Positions 42,754 through 52,793 are shown, counted from the first letter of the stretch. The stretch is 64,000 nucleotides of DNA from UBA4292 sp964648695 (GCA_964648695.1 CAZYLH010000002.1:1-64000); one strand, 5' to 3'. The notes: a model not told the origin generated them from the sequence alone. Program-made: numbers and translations.

Positions 42754-45700
42754 ATGGATACATATATAGGATTGATTTCCAAAATCTTTAAAAATAAAAG
42801 AACGACAGCCAATAAAGTCGCTGATAAGAATTCATTTAAGGATCCAAAATGCCAGAGTTTGCGAAACTTAAATGCTTATATGGACTCACTATTATCACAA
42901 AATCGCTATATTGCAAAAAGTGAATATCGCCAGGAGCTGCTTAGTGGCAAGAAAACCATTGAGTATTTTGGTGTACTTCAGAGCAGTCGGTTATTAAATG
43001 ATTTCTGTAAAAAGAACCGCCTTTCACTTTCCGCTGTCGAAAGAGCATTGTCAAAATATATGAACTTTGAAGCTCTTGTAGATAAGCATAATGAAACTTT
43101 TATTAGCCGCGCGATGATTGAAGAACAGGATTATCTGGATAATATTCTTCGTGATGTCGATCCCCAGATCAAGCTTGATGAGGATCAGCGCCGTGTTGTC
43201 CTGACGGATGAGGACTATTGTCTTGTCATTGCCGGCGCAGGTGCGGGAAAAACCACCACAGTTGCGGCAAAGGTCAAATATCTGGTTGAGAAAAAAGGCG
43301 TTAAACCCTCCCAGATTCTTGTTGTATCCTTCACCAATAAGGCCGTTCAGGAACTCCAAGATAAAGTCAACAAAGATTTGGCGATAGATTGTCCTATTGC
43401 CACCTTCCACTCAACCGGATATGCCATCTTAAGAAAGCGGTCACCGGAAAAACTTAATATTGTCGATGATTCTAAGCTATACTTTGTTTTGCAGGATTAT
43501 TTCAAAAGCTCTATATTAAAGAACGAAAGCCTCGTAAATAACCTGATTTTGTTCTTTGCCTCATATTTTGACGCTCCATATGAAGGGGACGATCTCAATA
43601 ATTTCTTCAACAAAATTGCAAAATCAAATTTTTCCACGATGCGAAGTGATCTTGAAGACTTTAAGCGAGATGTCCTTGACACCCGCACTAAGAAATCAGT
43701 TACGATTCAAAGTGAGGTATTGCGCTCCCATCAGGAGGTGGAGATCGCAAATTTTTTGTATTTGAATAATATCGACTATGAATATGAGCCGCTGTATAAG
43801 TATGATATCCTTTTATCAAGAAAGCCCTATACGCCCGACTTTATTATTCGCCAGGGCGATAGAGTTGCATATATTGAGCATTTTGGCATTACAGAGGACG
43901 GCAGAAACGATCGCTATAGCAGCGATCAGCTTGCGGCCTATAAAAGGGCTGTAAACGACAAAATCATTTTGCACAGGGACCATGGGACAGCTCTTATCTA
44001 TACCTTCTCGCAGTATTTAGACCGCAGACCCCTACTGGAGCATCTGCAGGAGGAGCTGGAAAAGAACGGCTTTGAATTACATCCCCGTTCAAACAAAGAG
44101 GTAATGGAAAAGCTTGTATCCTCTGAAGAGAGCCGTTATATAAGGAGACTCATCAGTCTGATATGCCGTTTTATCTCCAACTTTAAGGTAAACGGTTTTT
44201 CCGAGGACGAGTTTACCCGTATGTACCATTCAACCCAGAATGTGCGCACAAGGTTGTTTCTAAACATTTGCAATGACTGCTATCTGGAATATGCGCGTTA
44301 TCTGAAGGAAAATAATGCCATTGACTTCGAGGATATGATAAATGAATCCGCACGGTTCCTCAGAAAAGTCAAGGAAATGAAGCAAACCCTTGACTTCAAA
44401 TATATTATCGTAGACGAGTATCAGGATATTTCACGGCAAAGGTTTGATCTGGTGACAGCACTATCCGAGGTTACAGATGCCAAAATAATTGCTGTCGGCG
44501 ATGATTGGCAGTCGATTTATGCGTTTAGCGGCTCCGATATAACGCTCTTTACAAAGTTTGAAGAAAAAATGGGTTATGCAAAGCTTCTAAAGATTGTGAA
44601 GACCTATCGCAACTCGCAGGAGGTAATTGACATTGCCGGTAACTTTATCCAGAAAAACAAAGCGCAAATTCCAAAGGCACTAAAGTCTCCCAAAAATATC
44701 GTTGACCCTGTTATTATCTACACATATGACGGAAGCCGAAAAAGACTAAATGCCAATAATAGAAGCGGCGCAAATTACGCAATTGCACATGCCGTAGAGG
44801 TTGCGATTGAGCAGATCATTAAATTTAACAAACAGGAAGGAAAGCCTGAGAATTCTTCTATCCTACTGCTTGGCAGGTATGGCTTTGATGGTGATAAATT
44901 AGAAAAATCGGGGTTGTTTGAATACATCGCCAGGGGAAATAAACTCAGAAGCGTAAAATATCCGAGACTCAACATCACGTTTATGACAGCCCACGCCTCA
45001 AAGGGCTTAGGATATGATAATGTCATTGTTGTAAATGGGCGCAATGAGACATACGGCTTTCCTTCAAAGATTGAGGATGACCCCGTTCTTGCGTTTGTGA
45101 TCAAAGGTGATCGCTCCATCGATTACGCCGAAGAACGCCGTCTGTTTTACGTTGCAATGACAAGAACTAAGAATCGCGTTTATTTTATTGCCCCCGAGCA
45201 AAACCCCTCTGAATTTCTACTCGAGCTAAAGCGCGATTATAAAAATGTCATCCTGCGCGGTAATTGGAACGAAGAACCGCCACAAAATAATCTTGCGAGA
45301 AAAACCTGTCCCATTTGTGGTTATCCTTTGCAATTACGCTATAAAAATGCCTATGGATTACGGTTGTTTCTCTGTACTAACGATCCTGAGGTTTGTTCAT
45401 TTATGACCAATGACTATAAGGGCGGGAAGCTCTCTATTCTTAAATGTGATCGGTGCCAAGATGGCTATCTTGTCGTCAAACCAGGAATAAACAACGGTTA
45501 TTTTCTTGGATGCACAAATTACCAGAAAAACGGCACGGGATGTGGAAGTTTTATTTCTTCTACGAGTTATTATAGAATGTTCAAGCTTGAGCCTGATCCT
45601 GCTCCTGCAAAAGAGTCTGCTTCACCGTCAAATACAAGTCGGTCGGCTGGATCTAAACACAAAAAAAGCGTGTCATCATCTGCGTCAGCATCAAATGCTA

Positions 45701-46131
45701 AACAATCGTCAGAATCCAAGCACGAGGAAAGCACGGTGATAAAGGAGGCAAATGTTAAAGCGGTTATGTTCAATGATGAGGATCTGAATGACATTGTCCA
45801 TACTGTTTTGCAATGCCTCTCTCACATCAATGAGAAACATTTTTACGGCATACATTTTTTAGCAGATGTGCTTCGCGGAGCAGGCGATGGGACAAACGGC
45901 GAGCGTATTATAGAGGCTGGGTTTGACAAACTGCCGGAGTATGGAAAACTAAGCCCGATCAGTCGTGATGATGTGATTACCATCATAGGGTGGTTAATCG
46001 AAAATCACTTTATACTGAGAACAAAGCATTATAGATACCCTGTTCTTCACCTGACTTATGAGGGTATACATTATGATGAAACCATCACGGCAAATAAGCT
46101 TAAAAAGCTTCTCGCAAAATTAAATTCCTAG
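42754..46131 (+). CDS. UvrD/HelD-like helicase with nuclease-like insert, zinc fingers and RQC-like end
   Basis: 1125 residues. A superfamily 1 helicase core: Walker A AGAGAGKTTT near 160, VDEYQD near 552, GDDWQSIYAFSG near 586, TAHASKGLGYD near 745 and EERRLFYVAMTRT near 790. Between motifs Ia and II (about 315-450) lies a PD-(D/E)XK-like insert with SHQEVEIANFLYLN, TPDFII and YIEHFG, as in helicase IV relatives. Two C4 fingers of topoisomerase type follow (about 850-950; CPICG, CDRCQ). After a Ser/Ala/Lys linker the end (about 1009-1120) resembles the RQC winged helix of RecQ. No close GGAGG precedes the ATG. It is AT-richer than its neighbours and on the opposite strand. DNA repair or defence; partner unknown. 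Confidence 0.85.
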   Translation: MDTYIGLISKIFKNKRTTANKVADKNSFKDPKCQSLRNLNAYMDSLLSQNRYIAKSEYRQELLSGKKTIEYFGVLQSSRLLNDFCKKNRLSLSAVERALSKYMNFEALVDKHNETFISRAMIEEQDYLDNILRDVDPQIKLDEDQRRVVLTDEDYCLVIAGAGAGKTTTVAAKVKYLVEKKGVKPSQILVVSFTNKAVQELQDKVNKDLAIDCPIATFHSTGYAILRKRSPEKLNIVDDSKLYFVLQDYFKSSILKNESLVNNLILFFASYFDAPYEGDDLNNFFNKIAKSNFSTMRSDLEDFKRDVLDTRTKKSVTIQSEVLRSHQEVEIANFLYLNNIDYEYEPLYKYDILLSRKPYTPDFIIRQGDRVAYIEHFGITEDGRNDRYSSDQLAAYKRAVNDKIILHRDHGTALIYTFSQYLDRRPLLEHLQEELEKNGFELHPRSNKEVMEKLVSSEESRYIRRLISLICRFISNFKVNGFSEDEFTRMYHSTQNVRTRLFLNICNDCYLEYARYLKENNAIDFEDMINESARFLRKVKEMKQTLDFKYIIVDEYQDISRQRFDLVTALSEVTDAKIIAVGDDWQSIYAFSGSDITLFTKFEEKMGYAKLLKIVKTYRNSQEVIDIAGNFIQKNKAQIPKALKSPKNIVDPVIIYTYDGSRKRLNANNRSGANYAIAHAVEVAIEQIIKFNKQEGKPENSSILLLGRYGFDGDKLEKSGLFEYIARGNKLRSVKYPRLNITFMTAHASKGLGYDNVIVVNGRNETYGFPSKIEDDPVLAFVIKGDRSIDYAEERRLFYVAMTRTKNRVYFIAPEQNPSEFLLELKRDYKNVILRGNWNEEPPQNNLARKTCPICGYPLQLRYKNAYGLRLFLCTNDPEVCSFMTNDYKGGKLSILKCDRCQDGYLVVKPGINNGYFLGCTNYQKNGTGCGSFISSTSYYRMFKLEPDPAPAKESASPSNTSRSAGSKHKKSVSSSASASNAKQSSESKHEESTVIKEANVKAVMFNDEDLNDIVHTVLQCLSHINEKHFYGIHFLADVLRGAGDGTNGERIIEAGFDKLPEYGKLSPISRDDVITIIGWLIENHFILRTKHYRYPVLHLTYEGIHYDETITANKLKKLLAKLNS

Positions 46132-46196
46132 CCCCCTTTGAAAAAAGCTTTCCAAAAGGCCTCCTGCCAAAAAAGAATCAGAAAGGAGCAATGTAT

Positions 46197-49139
46197 ATGA
46201 AGACTATTTTCCAGGAATTTCAAAAGCCCGGCATAGACAGCCGCGGCATGTTTCGCTGCTGGTTTCCGGATGCCGGTGCAGATTTAGATCGGGTTTCCCA
46301 TCAGGTTCGAAGCGTCTATGAAGCCGGATTTAGCGGCATGGAGATCGCCATGGTGCCACAGTACGCCGAATTTGACCAGCGAGAATACGGCTGGGCAACA
46401 CCTCGCTGGAAGGAAATGCTTCGCACCATTTTGCGCACAGCAGACAGCCTCCCGGAGGCTTTTAAGATCGATCTTACCATCACCGCCCACTGGCCCCCTG
46501 CGCTAAATACCATTGACCCAAACCATCCTGCAGCTCAAAAAGAACTGCGCCACACCGTCACAAAGATCACCTCAGGCGGCACTTTGGAACTGCCCCTGCC
46601 CGAAACTCGCGTGTGTGATGATGACGGCGACGATGCTGCACACTTTATCTTTACGGACACCTTCTTATGCGCCATCACAGGCACCATTGTCGGCAGGAAG
46701 GATGATAAGTACATCTTAGCGCAGGACTCCCTTCGGGATGTCTCAGAATTTGTAACCGTATTAGATAAAACTACGCCCGCAGGCATTGCTCTGGATGAAA
46801 ACCGTTTCGGTTCAAAGCCAAAGCTGGCTGACACACAGCACTACTACGCCATCGACCTTGACGCCGCCGGGATCCCCGCCTGTTCAGAAAGCGACTGGCA
46901 GGAGGGTGATACTCTGCTCTTTGCATATTTCACCCGCGGCACCGGTCAGACCCTGTCCGGCAGATCCATGCCAGAGGTTCATATGCATCTGCCAATGGCT
47001 GATAAAATGTATGCCGCCGACTACTACTCTGCGGAAGGAACCGATGCCATCATCGACGTATGGGAAAGTCAGATCCTTAACGATCCCGAAATCCGCACTC
47101 TGCTTAACAAAAACGGCGGCGCTATTTTTGAGGATTCCATTGAGCTGGCATGTGCCACCATTCCCTGGACCAACAGGTTTGCCAAGGAGTTTCGCCGCTT
47201 CCGGGGCTATGATATTCTGCCGTTTTTGCCGGTGCTGCAGAGCCTTAAAGGAAGTCCCGTCCGGTTTCTGGTGGACAGCCGCATAGAAAAGCTTCTGGTG
47301 GATGATTACTATACCACTTTAAACGACTTGTACCTGCGCGACCATGTTGAGCGGCTTAAAACCTGGACCCGTACCTTTGGCTATCAGTACCGGGCTCAAT
47401 CCTACGGCGGCGACGTAAACACCGCCGCAGCCTCATGCGTTTTAGACATCGCTGAGGGCGAAAGCCTGGGCTTTGGAGAAATGCGGGAGTTTTTCCGCAA
47501 TATTTCAGGCGGTGTCCACATGACGGGGCGGAAATTTTTCTCAGACGAGATCTTGGCTGACCTGATGAAAGGCTATGCCTTAGACTGGAAATGTGCCACC
47601 GCCACCTTTAACAGCAACTGGGCTGCCGGTGTCAACCGGGTTGTTATCCATGGTATGAGCTTCGAGAGGGAGGTCTCTGACAAGTACAACCAGTGGCCCG
47701 GCTGGCACGCATTCCAGGATACATTTGCTGATCCCTGGGGCGAACGTCAGCCGTATTGGGAGCATATAAGGAGCCTCTCCGATATGATCGCTCGGACTCA
47801 GGCGGTACTGCAGTCCGGCAAGCCGAAAATAGATCTGGCAATCTATAAGGGCCAGCGGGCCTATGGCTGTGGATATACCCGCCTGTTAGACTTTGGCTAC
47901 AGCTACGACGTCATATCAAATCCTCACTTATTCCTTCCCCAGTGCGTGGTGCAGTACGGAAGTTTATGTCCCGATGGACCGGCTTACAGAGCGCTACTCA
48001 TCGTGGATCAGGAAATGCTGCCATCATCCGCCGCCGAAAAGCTAAAGGCCTTAGCCGCTGATGGTCTGCCCATCATCTTTGTGGGACGTCTGCCAGTACA
48101 GGCTACCGGCGCATTTACACCAAACAGTAACGTCACAGATGCCGTTAAAACCATGCTTAGCATGCCAGGCGTCTTTTATGTCCGTGACTTAGACGAGGCA
48201 GTGGCCACATTAAAAACGCTTAGCATCACTGCCCGGGCTTCTTACAGAGACGTAAAACTTGAATCCATCTGCCGTGCTGATGAGAGCGGCACTTACTACT
48301 TCCTGTTTAACAATGACACGGACGATGTATCCGCCAACATTACGCTTAAAGGCTCCGGCCGTCCCGTAATTCTAAACGCCTGGACCGGTGCCATAACGCC
48401 GATCCCCTTCACTCAAGTAGAAGAAGGCGTTATGATAAATGTCTCCCTGGCATCAAAAGACGCGATGATTCTGGCTCTGCTTCCGGATGCACAGACGCCG
48501 CAGGTACGTGAAGATCTGCCATCCATTACACTTAGGGCTCTAGACACCACCGTGGAGTCCTGGGGGCCGGATGAGGATGCCGCAGTTCCAACACAGGCTA
48601 AAAGAACCACCGTTTCTTTTGGCGCTCAGCCCGTCGGCCCCTGGGATGCTCTTCCGGCTACCAAAGAGCAATTAGCAGAGCTTGGCGTGGATGGCATGCA
48701 CCATGTCTCCGGCCGCGGCTTCTACCGCACCGCTTTCTCCCTGCCCGCCTGTGACGGGGCAGTGCTTACCGTTTCCACTGGTGAGTGCATGGTGGTTGGC
48801 GGCAGCATCAATGGCAAAAACCTGCCTGCAATAAACCAGCGCAGCGGACAGGTGGATCTTACCGGTCTGGTACATGAAGGGGACAACCAGCTAGAGCTGG
48901 TGTTAGCCACCACCTTAATCAACCGCCTGCGAATTTCTCATCCACTTTTTGACGGCAATGGAGATATCCCCGCGCCGCCGTCCGGCCATGACGCTAACAG
49001 CGATGATACTATTGGCAATGAGGACTATGAGCTGCCCGGTGCTCCCGCGGTTATACCAACGCCCACCTTTGGGCCTTTTACCTACGGTTTGTACAGTGCA
49101 GTGATCACGCCGTATGTGGCGTTAAAGAATCTGAAGTAA
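46197..49139 (+). CDS. GH106-like glycoside hydrolase (alpha-L-rhamnosidase type)
   Basis: 980 residues. The N-terminus (FRCWFPDAGADLDRVSHQVRSVYEAGFSGMEIA) and the YGWATPRWKEML and ITAHWPP blocks match GH106-type rhamnosidases. A long TIM-barrel region contains IFEDSIELACATIPWT and FRGYDILPFLPVL. A galactose-binding-like beta domain lies toward the C-terminus (about 780-900). No signal peptide, so it would act in the cytosol on imported oligosaccharides. The ATG at 46197 has GGAG eight bases upstream. GC content looks higher than the preceding gene. No transporter or sugar regulator adjoins it. Family moderately sure; true substrate unknown. Confidence 0.82.
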   Translation: MKTIFQEFQKPGIDSRGMFRCWFPDAGADLDRVSHQVRSVYEAGFSGMEIAMVPQYAEFDQREYGWATPRWKEMLRTILRTADSLPEAFKIDLTITAHWPPALNTIDPNHPAAQKELRHTVTKITSGGTLELPLPETRVCDDDGDDAAHFIFTDTFLCAITGTIVGRKDDKYILAQDSLRDVSEFVTVLDKTTPAGIALDENRFGSKPKLADTQHYYAIDLDAAGIPACSESDWQEGDTLLFAYFTRGTGQTLSGRSMPEVHMHLPMADKMYAADYYSAEGTDAIIDVWESQILNDPEIRTLLNKNGGAIFEDSIELACATIPWTNRFAKEFRRFRGYDILPFLPVLQSLKGSPVRFLVDSRIEKLLVDDYYTTLNDLYLRDHVERLKTWTRTFGYQYRAQSYGGDVNTAAASCVLDIAEGESLGFGEMREFFRNISGGVHMTGRKFFSDEILADLMKGYALDWKCATATFNSNWAAGVNRVVIHGMSFEREVSDKYNQWPGWHAFQDTFADPWGERQPYWEHIRSLSDMIARTQAVLQSGKPKIDLAIYKGQRAYGCGYTRLLDFGYSYDVISNPHLFLPQCVVQYGSLCPDGPAYRALLIVDQEMLPSSAAEKLKALAADGLPIIFVGRLPVQATGAFTPNSNVTDAVKTMLSMPGVFYVRDLDEAVATLKTLSITARASYRDVKLESICRADESGTYYFLFNNDTDDVSANITLKGSGRPVILNAWTGAITPIPFTQVEEGVMINVSLASKDAMILALLPDAQTPQVREDLPSITLRALDTTVESWGPDEDAAVPTQAKRTTVSFGAQPVGPWDALPATKEQLAELGVDGMHHVSGRGFYRTAFSLPACDGAVLTVSTGECMVVGGSINGKNLPAINQRSGQVDLTGLVHEGDNQLELVLATTLINRLRISHPLFDGNGDIPAPPSGHDANSDDTIGNEDYELPGAPAVIPTPTFGPFTYGLYSAVITPYVALKNLK

Positions 49140-49188
49140 AAAACACCGCTGTAATGCCTTTATAAGATAGGCGTTACAGCGGTGTTTT
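49140..49188. terminator. Bidirectional terminator between GH106-like gene and lgt
   Basis: AAAACACCGCTGTAA-GCC pairs with GGC-TTACAGCGGTGTTTT, about 18 bp with one mismatch, with A/T runs on both sides. The lgt stop codon overlaps its right edge. Confidence 0.85.
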
Positions 49189-50098
49189 ACTGCTCCTCTG
49201 CTATTTTCTCCTGAGGCTCCTCCCTAGGCACTTCCTCCACTCTATTCTTTGCCCTTGCGTGGCCAATAGCCAGAGCAGCAATCCCCACAAGTACCAGTAT
49301 GGCGGATAAAATCTGTGAAACAGCCCAGTCTGTGTTCCAGAGCTTTAGCTGATCCGTCCTAAGGCCCTCTATAAAGAAACGCCCCAGACCGTAGCCCACA
49401 AAGTAGATGTACAAAAGCTCACCCTTAAATTTTCTGTGCTTTCTGTAGATGAGCATAAAGACAAGCACGCACAGGTTCCACACGGATTCGTAAAGAAAGG
49501 TCGGATGCACCTGAATATACTCTGCGGCAATATCCTGAAGATTTGCCTCCATGGCTTCCTCAAGCTCCTGGGTTATCAGGCTGGAATTTACAAGCGTCCT
49601 CTTAATCCTCATGGCAAACAAACTGTCCGTATATCCCCCGAACGCCTCACAGTTAAAGAAATTTCCCCATCTGCCGATTGCCTGCCCAAGTATCAGCCCG
49701 CAGATTCCGCAATCCGCCAGCTGCCAGGGACTGATCTTTTTCACCCTTACAAAGACTGCAAGAACGATCAGGCTCATAAGCACCGCGCCGTAGATGGCAA
49801 GTCCCCCTCCTCTTATGTTAAAGATCTGCAACGGATTTTCAGAATAGTAATCCCATTCAAAGATCACATAGTAAATGCGAGCGCCGATGATACATAAGGG
49901 TACCTCAAAGATGGCAAGATCATAGATGATTTCATCCCCCATGCCCTCCAGCTTTGCAAGCTTTGCCGCCAGGGCAATCCCTGCCAGAATACCTATGGCG
50001 ATTATGATCCCATAGAACATGATATCAAATCCAAATACGCTGATGTAGTTCTTTAAATTTTCAATCTCAATGCCAAGATTCACAAATTCGATATCCAT
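49187..50098 (-). CDS. lgt: Prolipoprotein diacylglyceryl transferase
   Basis: 303 residues, about seven spans. It attaches diacylglycerol to the lipobox Cys of preprolipoproteins, such as the beta-helix and deacetylase lipoproteins in this window. The Lgt signature is GQAIGRWGNFFNCEAFGG, with HPTFLYESVWNL and GRFFIEGLRTDQL further on. The last 25 residues are charged and cytosolic. It lies 9 nt after the esterase gene with AAGGAG before its ATG, so the two share a transcript. Confidence 0.96.
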   Translation of the reverse strand: MDIEFVNLGIEIENLKNYISVFGFDIMFYGIIIAIGILAGIALAAKLAKLEGMGDEIIYDLAIFEVPLCIIGARIYYVIFEWDYYSENPLQIFNIRGGGLAIYGAVLMSLIVLAVFVRVKKISPWQLADCGICGLILGQAIGRWGNFFNCEAFGGYTDSLFAMRIKRTLVNSSLITQELEEAMEANLQDIAAEYIQVHPTFLYESVWNLCVLVFMLIYRKHRKFKGELLYIYFVGYGLGRFFIEGLRTDQLKLWNTDWAVSQILSAILVLVGIAALAIGHARAKNRVEEVPREEPQEKIAEEQ

Positions 50099-50107
50099 AC
50101 ATACTCC

Positions 50108-51676
50108 TTACAGCTCCATTACCTGCTGGATCTTTATCTGCCCTGCGCCGTTCTCATCAGCCCCATCCTTAGAGCTTGTTCTAAACGGTGCCACGGGTAT
50201 CTTGTTTTTGCCGTATAGGGTAACCTCACCGTAATTGGTCCAAAGATAGCGGGCATACTTTGGAGCCTCTACGCTCTCTGCCCTTAAAATGATCTTTCCC
50301 GGTAAGATCTTTACCTCTGCCAAAACGTATTTTTTATCTTCACCCGCAATCTCAAATCCGCTTAAGTCCCCATCTATGACAAAGCCATCCTGTGCATGGT
50401 CAAAGAAGACTTCAATTGTATCCCCTCTGTGAACGCAGGAGCGATATATAGGGCCAAAAGCCTCATTTTCAGAAATCTTTTTATAGACATGATACAAAGC
50501 CTGCCTTGCAAGCCTATCTCCCACAGGTCTCTTGTCCTTTGGATGAATCTCGTCAAACTCACCGCTGTCTATGATCACAGCGATACCCGTATTTTTTACT
50601 GTCTCAAAGACGCGCATCTGCGCCTCGCGCACAAAGCACCAGTGCTTATAATCCGGATCTGCCTTGTAGCGGTGCATGGGAAGTTGCACAAAGAGGAAGG
50701 GCAGTGTATCATCCTCCCAGTCATTCCTCCAGTGCTGTATAAGGCGCGACAAAAGCTTAAAATACATCTGCGGCTTGTGGTCATCGCTCTCACCCTGATA
50801 ATATATAAATCCCCTTAAGGTGTATGGCATTACGCGCTTTAACATGCACTCATAAAGCCCCGCCGGTCGGTATGGGCTGATGCAGCACATCGGGCCGGGC
50901 CAGATATTTACCCCACAGATTTCCTGCAGCTCATCCCAGCCAATGTCAGGGCGCGTTTCATAGATCTTATTTGCCTTTTCATTCCACGCAGCCTCATACG
51001 CCTCATATTCCTTGTATTCTCTGATCTGTTGCTCTACGGATTTTCCGGCAATCTCCTCCTCATACTCATCCACATAGCTTCTAAGCTGTGCGTCTTCTAA
51101 AAGGCTCTCCCTGCTTATCCAAGCACTGCTGCTGCTACCACCCCAATTACAGCCGATAATTCCCACTGTAACGCCGAGCTCATCTGCGATTCTTTTTGCA
51201 AAAAGGTAGCCAACCGCAGACCAGGTCTTAGCGCTCTCCTCTCCAAACAGGCTCCATCCGGTCTTCTTCTCCTGCTCAAAAAAGTTCTCATCCATATTTG
51301 CAATCTTTTGGGTATAGTAAAAGCGCACGTTTTCAGTCCGGTCGTTTTTTAGCATAACTTTGCCGTCCTTCGCGTTCTGGAGCTCTAACTCCATATTGGA
51401 CTGACCACCCGCAAGCCATACCTCGCCCACAGCGACGTTTTCAAAACGCTTCTCACATCCGGCACAGCTTACCACCATCTCCAGCCCGTCATTTGCCTCC
51501 ATGGGCTCTAAGGTTACCATCCATTTGCCGTTTTTTACCGTACCGCAAAAAGTTTTGCCCAAGATCTGCACAGTTACCAGAGCTCCCTCCGGGCCCTCGC
51601 CAAAAATTTTTACTTCCTTTTGTCTTTGCAAAACCATATTGCTGCTAAACACCGCAGCCACACTAAAATCAGCCAT
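50108..51676 (-). CDS. Sialate O-acetylesterase-like SGNH hydrolase
   Basis: 522 residues. An N-terminal beta domain (about 1-85) is followed by an SGNH/SASA esterase: Ser in LAGGQSNMELE, Gly/Asn in IGCNWGGSSSSAW, YYQGESD, and the Asp/His pair around DEIHPKDKRPVGDRLA. Such enzymes remove O-acetyl groups from sialic acid or plant-type glycans. No signal peptide. The ATG at 51676 is chosen because AAAGGAG lies just before it; the in-frame TTG at 51691 would contain the ribosome site. Upstream of lgt in the same transcript. Confidence 0.87.
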   Translation of the reverse strand: MADFSVAAVFSSNMVLQRQKEVKIFGEGPEGALVTVQILGKTFCGTVKNGKWMVTLEPMEANDGLEMVVSCAGCEKRFENVAVGEVWLAGGQSNMELELQNAKDGKVMLKNDRTENVRFYYTQKIANMDENFFEQEKKTGWSLFGEESAKTWSAVGYLFAKRIADELGVTVGIIGCNWGGSSSSAWISRESLLEDAQLRSYVDEYEEEIAGKSVEQQIREYKEYEAYEAAWNEKANKIYETRPDIGWDELQEICGVNIWPGPMCCISPYRPAGLYECMLKRVMPYTLRGFIYYQGESDDHKPQMYFKLLSRLIQHWRNDWEDDTLPFLFVQLPMHRYKADPDYKHWCFVREAQMRVFETVKNTGIAVIIDSGEFDEIHPKDKRPVGDRLARQALYHVYKKISENEAFGPIYRSCVHRGDTIEVFFDHAQDGFVIDGDLSGFEIAGEDKKYVLAEVKILPGKIILRAESVEAPKYARYLWTNYGEVTLYGKNKIPVAPFRTSSKDGADENGAGQIKIQQVMEL

Positions 51677-51718
51677 GCCTTCTCCTTTCAAACAATTTAC
51701 CCCCGCATCTTTGTCAAA

Positions 51719-51757
51719 AAAAGGCGATTCTCCTTAACTTTTGTGAGAACCGCCTTA
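51719..51757 (-). terminator. Terminator of ilvE
   Basis: AAGGCGGTTCTC pairs with GAGAATCGCCTT (one mismatch) on the minus strand, followed by a T run, shortly after the ilvE stop codon. Confidence 0.8.
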
Positions 51758-51767
51758 TGCGCTATCT

Positions 51768-52793
51768 TTACTTAATCTCCTTAATCCAGCCCTCGGGCGC
51801 CTCTATGGTACCCATCTGGATACCCGTCAATGTCTCTCGCAGCTTTGTGATAACCGGGCCCATCTCCTCCATTCCGGTGGGGAAGCATATTTCCTTTCCG
51901 TGGTCATTAATCTTACCCACTGGGGAGATAACTGCCGCCGTACCGCAAAGACCGCACTCTGCAAAATCCCCTACCTCATCAAAGTAAACCTCTCGCTGCT
52001 CCACCTTCAGCCCTAAATAGTGCTCTGCAACATACATGAGCGAACGGCGGGTGATGGATGGCAGAATGCTGTCGGACTTTGGCGTCACAATCGTGCCGTC
52101 CTTTGTCACAAAAAGGAAGTTAGCACCGCCCGTCTCCTCCACCTTTGTCCTGGTGGCTGCGTCCAGATACATATTTTCATCAAAGCCTTTTCGATGGGCA
52201 TCCATGATGGGGAAAAGACTCATAGCGTAATTTAAGCCTGCCTTGATATGCCCCGTCCCGCGAGGTGCTGCTCTGTCATAGTCGCACACTCTTAAGGTAA
52301 TGGGCTTTACGCCGCCCTTAAAATAGGGGCCGACAGGTGTCACAAACATCCTAAACTGATACTCGCTTGAAGGCTTTACGCCGATCACCGCGTCGCTTCC
52401 AAACATATATGGTCTTATGTAAAGCGTTGCGCCGCTACCATATGGAGGAACATATCCCTCATTTGCCCGCACAACCTGACAAACTGTATCGATAAAACGC
52501 TCCTTTGGAAATACTGGCATCTCAAGCCTGTTGCAGCTGTCAATCATGCGCTCTGCGTTTAGATCAGGGCGAAAGCATACGATACGCCCATCCACTGTGG
52601 TATATGCCTTTAAGCCCTCAAAACAGGTCTGCGCATACTGCAAAACACCGGCACATTCGCTGATAGTCACATTCGCATCGGATGTCATAACGCCCTCATC
52701 CCATGCGCCGTCCTTATAATAGGAGACATAACGCTTGTCAGTCACAATATACTCAAAGCCAAGATTTTCCCAGTCAATGTTCTTTTTTTCCAT
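51768..52793 (-). CDS. ilvE: Branched-chain amino acid aminotransferase
   Basis: 341 residues, fold-type IV PLP enzyme of the longer IlvE form (about 340-360 residues). It interconverts Val, Leu and Ile with their 2-oxo acids. Visible are the LNYAMSLFPIMDAHRKGFDE block with the PLP-binding Lys region and EETGGANFLFVTKDG. The ATG at 52793 has GGAGG six bases upstream; the longer reading to 52841 has no such site. It stands alone between a near-consensus promoter and a terminator; no T-box is visible in its leader of about 55 nt. Confidence 0.95.
   Translation of the reverse strand: MEKKNIDWENLGFEYIVTDKRYVSYYKDGAWDEGVMTSDANVTISECAGVLQYAQTCFEGLKAYTTVDGRIVCFRPDLNAERMIDSCNRLEMPVFPKERFIDTVCQVVRANEGYVPPYGSGATLYIRPYMFGSDAVIGVKPSSEYQFRMFVTPVGPYFKGGVKPITLRVCDYDRAAPRGTGHIKAGLNYAMSLFPIMDAHRKGFDENMYLDAATRTKVEETGGANFLFVTKDGTIVTPKSDSILPSITRRSLMYVAEHYLGLKVEQREVYFDEVGDFAECGLCGTAAVISPVGKINDHGKEICFPTGMEEMGPVITKLRETLTGIQMGTIEAPEGWIKEIK

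Noticed and set aside
42754..46131. GajB of a Gabija defence system
   Set aside because: No GajA-type nuclease gene adjoins it, and the domain layout is different and much longer.
46191..51676. Polysaccharide utilisation operon
   Set aside because: The glycosidase and esterase are convergent, separated by lgt and a strong terminator, with no transporter or regulator.
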